Assembly: GCF_019393635.1 (NCBI RefSeq)
Contig: NC_057863.1
Span: 644,401,306 to 644,465,305, forward strand
Length of the DNA stretch: 64,000 nucleotides
From: Dromiciops gliroides
Taxonomy: Eukaryota > Chordata > Mammalia > Microbiotheria > Microbiotheriidae
Direction of reading: 5' to 3'
Position 1 is the first letter of the stretch, and each line of letters begins with the position of its first letter. The position numbers and the translations under genes are program-made. A model generated the notes under the pieces. The model worked only from the letters and a program-made list of their open reading frames with translations, was not told the DNA's origin and did not search any database. Shown here in pieces: positions 58,655 through 64,000 of this stretch.

Positions 58655-60082
58655 TTATATTTGAAAATCAAATTTGCCATTCAGTTCAGGTCTTTTCATC
58701 ACAAATATCTGAAAGTCTTCTTTTTCATTAAAGTCCCATTTTTTTTTCTGCTGAAAGATTGTGCTGAGTTTTGCTGGGTTGGTGATTCTTGGTTGTAATC
58801 CCATTTGCTTTGCCCTTTGGAATATAATATTCCATGCCCTCTGGTCCTTTAATATAGAAGCTGCTAGATCTTGTGTTATCCTGACTGGGGCTCCACAGTA
58901 CTTGGATTCTTTCTTTTTGGCAGCTTGCAATATATTCTCCTTGACCTGAGAGCTCTGGAATTTGGCTATAATATTCCTAGGAGTTTTCCTTTTGGGATTT
59001 CTTGCTGGAGGTGATCTGTGGATTCTTTCAATTTCCATTTTATGTGCTTCTTCTGGAATTTCAGGGCAATTTTCCCTGAGAATATCTTGGAAGAAGGTGT
59101 TCTCTAGATAATGGAATGTGATAGATGAGATTTGGCAGATATTCAGGAGCCCACCTGAGTGTATTACTGGTTGATTTGACTGGATTAGTAGTTGACTAGA
59201 TTCTAAGCACATCTGGCGGGTACTTGGGAGTATTTAAGAAAGCATGGTTCTCAGAATCTAAAAAGACTTTGAACTTCCAGCCCAATCAACCAACCAGCTT
59301 GAAGAACCTCCCCATTCTGGGAGGGGAAAGGAAGGAGGAAAGGGGAGCCTGTGTGAAGAGCACTGTCTTTTTGGTTCCTGACATGGTGGCGATGGCAGAG
59401 AACAATGGAGAAGAGCTGAGGAAAGATAGGATTGTGAGGTTGTAGGAATTCTGTTCTCAATCTTTCTCTTTCTATATTTCAATAAATCCTTAAAAATCTA
59501 AACTCGTTTTATCAGTGATTTTAGTCAGTTTCCCCAAAAAGTGGGGAAACAGATTAGAACCCACATTTAGAATTTTGAATTACACAGTGTCTAAGCTCTT
59601 TCCTTGATCATGGTTTTCAGGTAGAGCAATAATTTTCAAATTATCTCTCCTGGACCTATTTTCCAAGTCAGCAGTTTTTCCCAGAAGATATTTCACATTG
59701 ACCTCTATTTTTTATTCATTTGGACTTGCTTTATTGTGTCTTGGTTTCTCATAAAGTCACTGGCTTCCATTTGTCCAATTCTAATTCTTAGGCAATTATT
59801 TTCATCAGAGAGCTTTTCCATTTGGCTTTTCAAGCTGTTGACTTTTTTCTCATGTCTTTCCTGCATCACCCTCATTTTTCTTTCCATTTTTTCCTCTACC
59901 TCTCTAACTTTATCTTCAAAGTCCTTTTTGAGCACCTCTATGTCCTGAGACCAATTCTTATTTTTCTTGGAAGCTTTCGATATAGGGGTCCTGATGTTGA
60001 CATCTTCCTGTGAGGGTGCCCCTTGGTCTTCCTTGTTACTGAAGAAACTTTGTATGGTCCTCACCTTTCTCTGCTGGCTCAT
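58655..60082 (-). pseudogene. L1 ORF1 remnant, split by a solo LTR
   Basis: The N-terminus MSQQRKVRTIQSFFSNKED (60082-59705) is followed after a frame break by the segment up to the LTR, and then by FFQDILRENCPEIPEE to ELNGKFDFQ (58655). The coiled coil and RNA-binding domains are both recognisable. It lacks an intact reading frame. Confidence 0.8.
59101..59586 (+). repeat. Solo LTR (ERV1-type family) inside an L1 ORF1
   Basis: About 486 bp flanked by GTGT (59097-59100 and 59587-59590) and interrupting L1 ORF1 on the minus strand. The 3' half matches the ERV1 LTR (AATAAA, then TTTTATCAGTGATTTTAG to ATTACACA). It keeps the hairpin as GTTTCCCC (59528-59535) and GGGGAAAC (59543-59550). The 5' end is diverged and does not start with a clear TG. 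Confidence 0.75.
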
Positions 60083-60825
60083 CTTGCCTTTCTTTTACTA
60101 GACTTTTAGCTCCTTAAAGTGGGGAACTGTTTCCAGGCTGCACTATTCCAAGATTCAGGGGGTCCCAGGTGGTATGATTTAAGGAGAATCAGGTTCTTCA
60201 CTTGCCCGGCCTGTTCCCTGGTCCGTAGGTGACCCCAGACCAACTTGCTAATCAACCAGCTTTGTGTGTTGTGGTTGTCAGCTCCAATGAGCCTGTGCCC
60301 TTCCCCCACCTGGGCCACTGCTACTCAAGCCTACCTCCTGGTTCTCAGCAGGAGTGTAAAATCCAAGTTCTGCCTTAGCACCAGCATAGACCCCTGTAGT
60401 CTCCCCCCTGACCAGGGCTCAGCCCACTCACCAAACTGTGAGCTTAGTTCCAGACAACACTGGCACTTCAGCTGATTCAGAGACTCTGGGGGTCTGTTTT
60501 TCTGGTGAGGCCTTCTTGGGACTGGATCTGTGTCACGGTGACTGTGGGGTTGGTCTTGACTCCTGTATTAGGACAGGGGCTCCCTCCTTCTGACCTTCCA
60601 AGCAGTTCTTGGTTAGAAGATGATTTCAACACATTCTTCTGTGAGTTTTGCTGCTCCGGGGATTTTCCTATGGCATTATTTGGATGTTTTTTGGAGCGAT
60701 CCTGTCATGAATTTGGGAGCTCACTGTCTTTGCCATCTTGGCTCCGCCCTTTTCCCAGTTTTTCTAAGAGCGTCTTGATCATAATTTTTATAATAAAATA
60801 GTATTTCTTCAAAACCATGTATCCC

Positions 60826-62259
60826 TGGGGAGCTGAGCCATGATGGCGGAGGAGAGGCTGTGACTCCCTCAAACTCTAGATAAACCTGTCCATTCACTAC
60901 CAAATAATGCCATAAAAAACCCAGAGCAGCCTAATGGACATAAGAACAGAGTGAGACTATTTTCCAGCCAAAGTTGGCAATTAGGATCACCTGTTGATTG
61001 GGCTGAGTGAGGAGCTCAATGCATGGTCCAGCCCCAGCCAGGAACAGACAGTACTTCCAGTGCCTCAGAGTCTTCAGTGCCAGCAGCTTCTTCTGAGACT
61101 CAGTTCACAGACCAGTGAGGGGGTTTGGCAGTTGGCTGGTTTGAAGCAGCTACAGTCTCTTCTGGAATTGGAGTGAAGTGCCCTGGTTCTGAACCAGTGG
61201 ACCAAATTGATTGGTGACGGCCCAGTGTGGGAGGGGCACAGGCACGCCAAGCTTCCAATCATAGAGAATCCGATTTCAATCAGACATCTGCTTCCAGGCT
61301 GAGATGAGCAGGCAAAAAAGACAGCAGACAATAGACAGCTTCTTTGGGAGAGGGGTAGACCAGAATACACCCTCAGAAGAAGATAATAACAAAGTCAAAG
61401 CTCCAACATCCAAAGCTTCCAAGAAAAATATGAATTGGTCTCAGGCCATGGAAGTGCTCAAAAGGGACTTTGAAGAGAAATTAGGAGAGATATAAGGAAG
61501 ATTTAGAGAGATGGAGGACAGAATGGAAAGAGAAATGAGAGCATTGCAGGAGAGTCATGGGAAAAAAGTCAACAGCTTTAAAAGCCAAATGGGAAAGGAG
61601 ATAAAAAAAACTGTCTGATGAAAATTATTGCCTAAGAATTAGGATTGAACAAATGGAAGCTAGTAACTTTGTGAGAAACCAAGACACAGTAAAGCAAATC
61701 TAACTGAATAAAAAATAGAGGGCAATATGATACATCTCCTTGGAAAAACAGCTGACAGGAAAATAGATCCAGGAAAGATATTTTGAAAATCACTGGACTA
61801 CCTGAAAGTCATGATCAAAAAAAAAGGCTAGACATCATCTTCCAAGAAATTATCAGGGAAAATTGCCCTGATAATCTAGAAGCAGAAGGTAAAATAGAAA
61901 TTGAAAGAATCCACTGATCACCTCCTGAAAGATATCCCAAAAAGAAACCTTCCAGGAATATTATAGCCAAATTCCAGAGATCCCAGGTCAAGGAGAAAAT
62001 ATTGCAAGCAGCTAGGAAAAAAGGAATTCAAATACTGTGGAGCTACAATAAGGATAAAACAAGATCTAGCAGCATCTGCATTAAAGGACCAGAGGGCATG
62101 GAATATGATATTCCAGGGAGCAAAGGAACTGGGACTACAGCCAAAAGCTACCCAGCAAAACTGAGTATAATTTTTCAGGGGAAAAAATGGGACTTCAATG
62201 AAAAACGACTTTCAGGCATTCATGACGAAAAGACCTGAACTGAATAGAAAATTTGACTT
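60826..62259 (+). mobile_element. ORF1-only L1 insertion with a 17-bp target duplication and no poly(A)
   Basis: Begins with GGAGCTGAGCCATGATGGCGG and ends four codons after ELNRKFDF at the end of ORF1. It is flanked by the perfect duplication TCAAAACCATGTATCCC (60809-60825 and 62260-62276). Nothing of the spacer, ORF2 or 3' UTR is present and there is no A-rich tail. ORF1 (from 61304, MSRQKRQQTIDSFFGRG) is broken by stops and frameshifts. The interrupted host is an older minus-strand L1 3' region that rejoins perfectly across the insertion. Confidence 0.82.
61304..62256 (+). pseudogene. L1 ORF1 remnant in the ORF1-only insertion
   Basis: The N-terminal 63 codons are open to 61495. The coiled-coil, RNA-binding (CPDNLEAEG, then a TGA after ERIH) and C-terminal parts (PELNRKFDF) are found in other frames. 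Degenerate. Confidence 0.8.
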
Positions 62260-62662
62260 TCAAAACCATGTATCCCAACTCATTCAGCCATTCCCAATTG
62301 GTTGTCATCCCCTCAATTTCCAATTCTTTGATACCACAAAAAGAGTTACTTTAAACATTTATTTACATATAGGTCCTTTTCCTTTTTGTTTTTTATCTCT
62401 TTGAGATACAGACTATGTAATATTATTGCTGGGCCAAATGGTAGACATAGTTTTATAGCTGTTTGGGCACAGTTCCAAACTGCTCTCCACAATGGTTGAA
62501 TAAGTGCATAACTCTACCAACAATGCATTAATGTCTCAGTTTTCTCACATCCCTTCGATCATTTGTCATTTTCTTATTCTGTCATATTAACCAATTTGAT
62601 ATGTGTGAGGTAGTACCTCAGAGTTGTTTTCATTTGTATTTCTCTAATCAAGAGTGTTTTAA

Positions 62663-62806
62663 GGGGAAGCTAGGTGATGCAGTGGATAAAGCACTGGCCC
62701 TGGATTCAGGAGGATTTGAGTTCAAATCCAGCCTCAGACACTTGACACTTACTAGCTGTGTGACCCTGGGCAAGTCACTTAACCCTAATTGCCCTGCAAA
62801 AAAAGA
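62663..62806 (+). repeat. WSINE1-like SINE in the old L1
   Basis: Plus-strand copy, head GGGGAAGCTAGGTGATGC, with an A tail; interrupts the L1 3' region. Confidence 0.88.
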
Positions 62807-63334
62807 GAGTAATTTAAAGCATTTTTTCATATGACCATAGTTTTGATTACTTCATTGGAAAATTATCTGTTCATATCCTTTTACCATTTATCAATTGGAA
62901 AATGACTTGTATTCTTATAAATTTGACTCAATTCCCTGTATATCTGAGAAATGAGGCCTTTATCAGAGAAACTTGCTATAAAATTTTTTCACAGTTATGA
63001 TTACAAACTGTGTATTTCCCTCCATCCTATTCCTTCACGTATCCTATTCTCTCTTCTTTCACTCTATTCCTCCTCAAAAGAGTTTTACTTCTTACTACTA
63101 CCTCCCACAATATTCCCTCTGTTCTACCTGTCCCTCCCACTTTTCTTATAACCTTTCCCTCCTTCTTTCTTGTATGTTAAGACAAATTTCTATAACCAAC
63201 TGAGTTTGTATGTTATTCTCTCTTGGAGCTAATACCAATGAAAGTAAGGTTCAGCACACACCCCCCAAACCCCTCCATCTTTCCATCCACTATAAAAGCT
63301 CTTTGAAATCTCTTTTACTCTGTTCTTTTTTAAA

Positions 63335-63475
63335 ATTTTTGGTGAGGCAATTGGGGTTAAGTGACTTTCCCAGAGTCACACAGCTAGTAAGTGTTAAGTG
63401 TCTGAGGCAAGATTTGAACTCAGGTCCTCCTGACTCCAGGGCCGGTGCTCTATCTACTGCACCACCTTGCTGTCC
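63335..63475 (-). repeat. WSINE1-like SINE
   Basis: Minus-strand copy; TCTCTTTTAC on both sides is the likely target duplication. Confidence 0.85.
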
Positions 63476-63692
63476 CAGAAGTCTCTTTTACATGAGATAA
63501 TTTATGCCATTATAACTCTCCCTTCATCATTTCCTAGTGCATTCCTCTTTTTCATCCCTTAATTCTATTTTAAGGTACCACCCTATCATCAATGTTCACC
63601 TATTCCATGTATTCTTCCTTACTGTAGTTCTAAGACATTTAAATTGCTTTTCCTGTATGCTTGCAATTTTCTCCTTGACTACCTTTTGGGGC

Positions 63693-63832
63693 AGGGGGCA
63701 AGGCAATGAGGGTTAAGTGACTTGCCCAGGGTCACACAGCTAGTAAGTGTCAAGTGTCTGAGGCCACATTTGAACTCAGGTCCTCCTGAATCCAGGTCTG
63801 GTGCTCTATCCATTGCGCCACCTAGCTGCCCC
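63693..63832 (-). repeat. WSINE1-like SINE
   Basis: Minus-strand copy flanked by CTTGACTACCTTTT and CTTGACTATCTTTT. Confidence 0.88.
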
Positions 63833-64000
63833 ACCTTGACTATCTTTTGAGCTCTTCCAACTCAATTCACATTTTAGGGGCTTTGTAGCTAGTTTGACTT
63901 CATTTTCTTCTTATTAGTTTGTATTTTCATTTTACCTGCCACCATAGTAACTTTCTATGGTGTTTGCTCATTTTATCAGCTGTTGTTTGCTCATTTTATC

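Larger units (their letters stand above)
57366..60750 (-). mobile_element. L1 copy with ORF1 and ORF2 3' end but no ORF2 body
   Basis: Flanked by a 13-bp duplication TTTCCCAGTTTTT (57353-57365 and 60751-60763). On the minus strand it has the leader GGCGGAGCCAAGATGG, ORF1 (60082 down to 58655, interrupted by the LTR at 59101-59586), a pyrimidine-rich (plus-strand view) spacer and about 300 bp matching the ORF2 C-terminus/3' UTR (57690-57930), then the 3' end near 57366. About 3.5 kb of ORF2 is missing. The layout recalls HAL1 (half-L1) elements. A degraded SINE-like piece lies at about 58509-58630. Confidence 0.75.
56880..63700 (-). mobile_element. Old L1 on the minus strand, host of the nested insertions
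   Basis: Pieces 56880-57352 (3' end), 60764-60808, 62277-62660 and 62810-63335 join into one older L1 when the younger insertions and SINEs are removed. 62277-62640 matches the end of ORF2 (the segment around the 'caattgggaatggctg' motif of L1). At about 62995 it passes directly into a pyrimidine-rich spacer like that at 57940-58250, so it too lacks most of ORF2. The outer limits are approximate. Confidence 0.6.

Overview
The window looks like marsupial nuclear DNA, probably from an Australian species. It carries at least fifteen copies of the tRNA/CORE-type SINE that begins GGGGCAGCTAGGTGG (WSINE1-like), marsupial-style L1 elements, class I-like endogenous retroviruses and a mammalian CYP2A gene cluster. 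The species assignment is inference; no single-copy marker fixes it.

The host genes are four tandem copies of a cytochrome P450 family 2 subfamily A gene, all on the minus strand. From left to right: copy A (exons 5, 4, 2 and 1 at 633-8921; the rest lies off the left edge) is a pseudogene; copy B (exons 9-6 at 13189-16921) is a truncated pseudogene with SINEs in two exons; copy C (21298-40891) and copy D (44335-54491) each have nine exons, canonical splice sites, the exact exon lengths of CYP2A6 and an open 495-residue frame. Copy D keeps the aromatic active-site residues of CYP2A enzymes. Copy C has changed several of them, so the two intact enzymes probably differ in substrate. Intergenic DNA at 8.9-13.2 kb, 20.3-21.2 kb and 40.9-44.3 kb is paralogous, which shows that the cluster grew by segmental duplication.

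Mobile DNA explains most of the rest. Intron 4 of copy A holds a 4.9-kb provirus (923-5831, plus strand). Its surviving pol reading frame runs from a retroviral integrase, through one stop codon and in the same frame, into an intronless OTU-family cysteine-protease domain closely resembling cellular OTUD3. This apparent captured deubiquitinase is the most unusual object in the window. A 1.66-kb provirus with almost identical LTRs (38676-40332, intron 1 of copy C) shares the 3' internal sequence of the first provirus but has different LTRs and no coding region. Intron 3 of copy C holds a 7-kb L1 (26926-33991), itself split by a solo LTR.

The right flank (57-64 kb) is a nest of L1 elements. It includes an ORF1-only L1 insertion with a 17-bp target duplication and no poly(A) tail, and L1 copies in which ORF1/spacer sequence is joined directly to the ORF2 3' end. 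I saw no tRNA, rRNA or CRISPR features; the many purine-rich and dinucleotide tracts are simple repeats.
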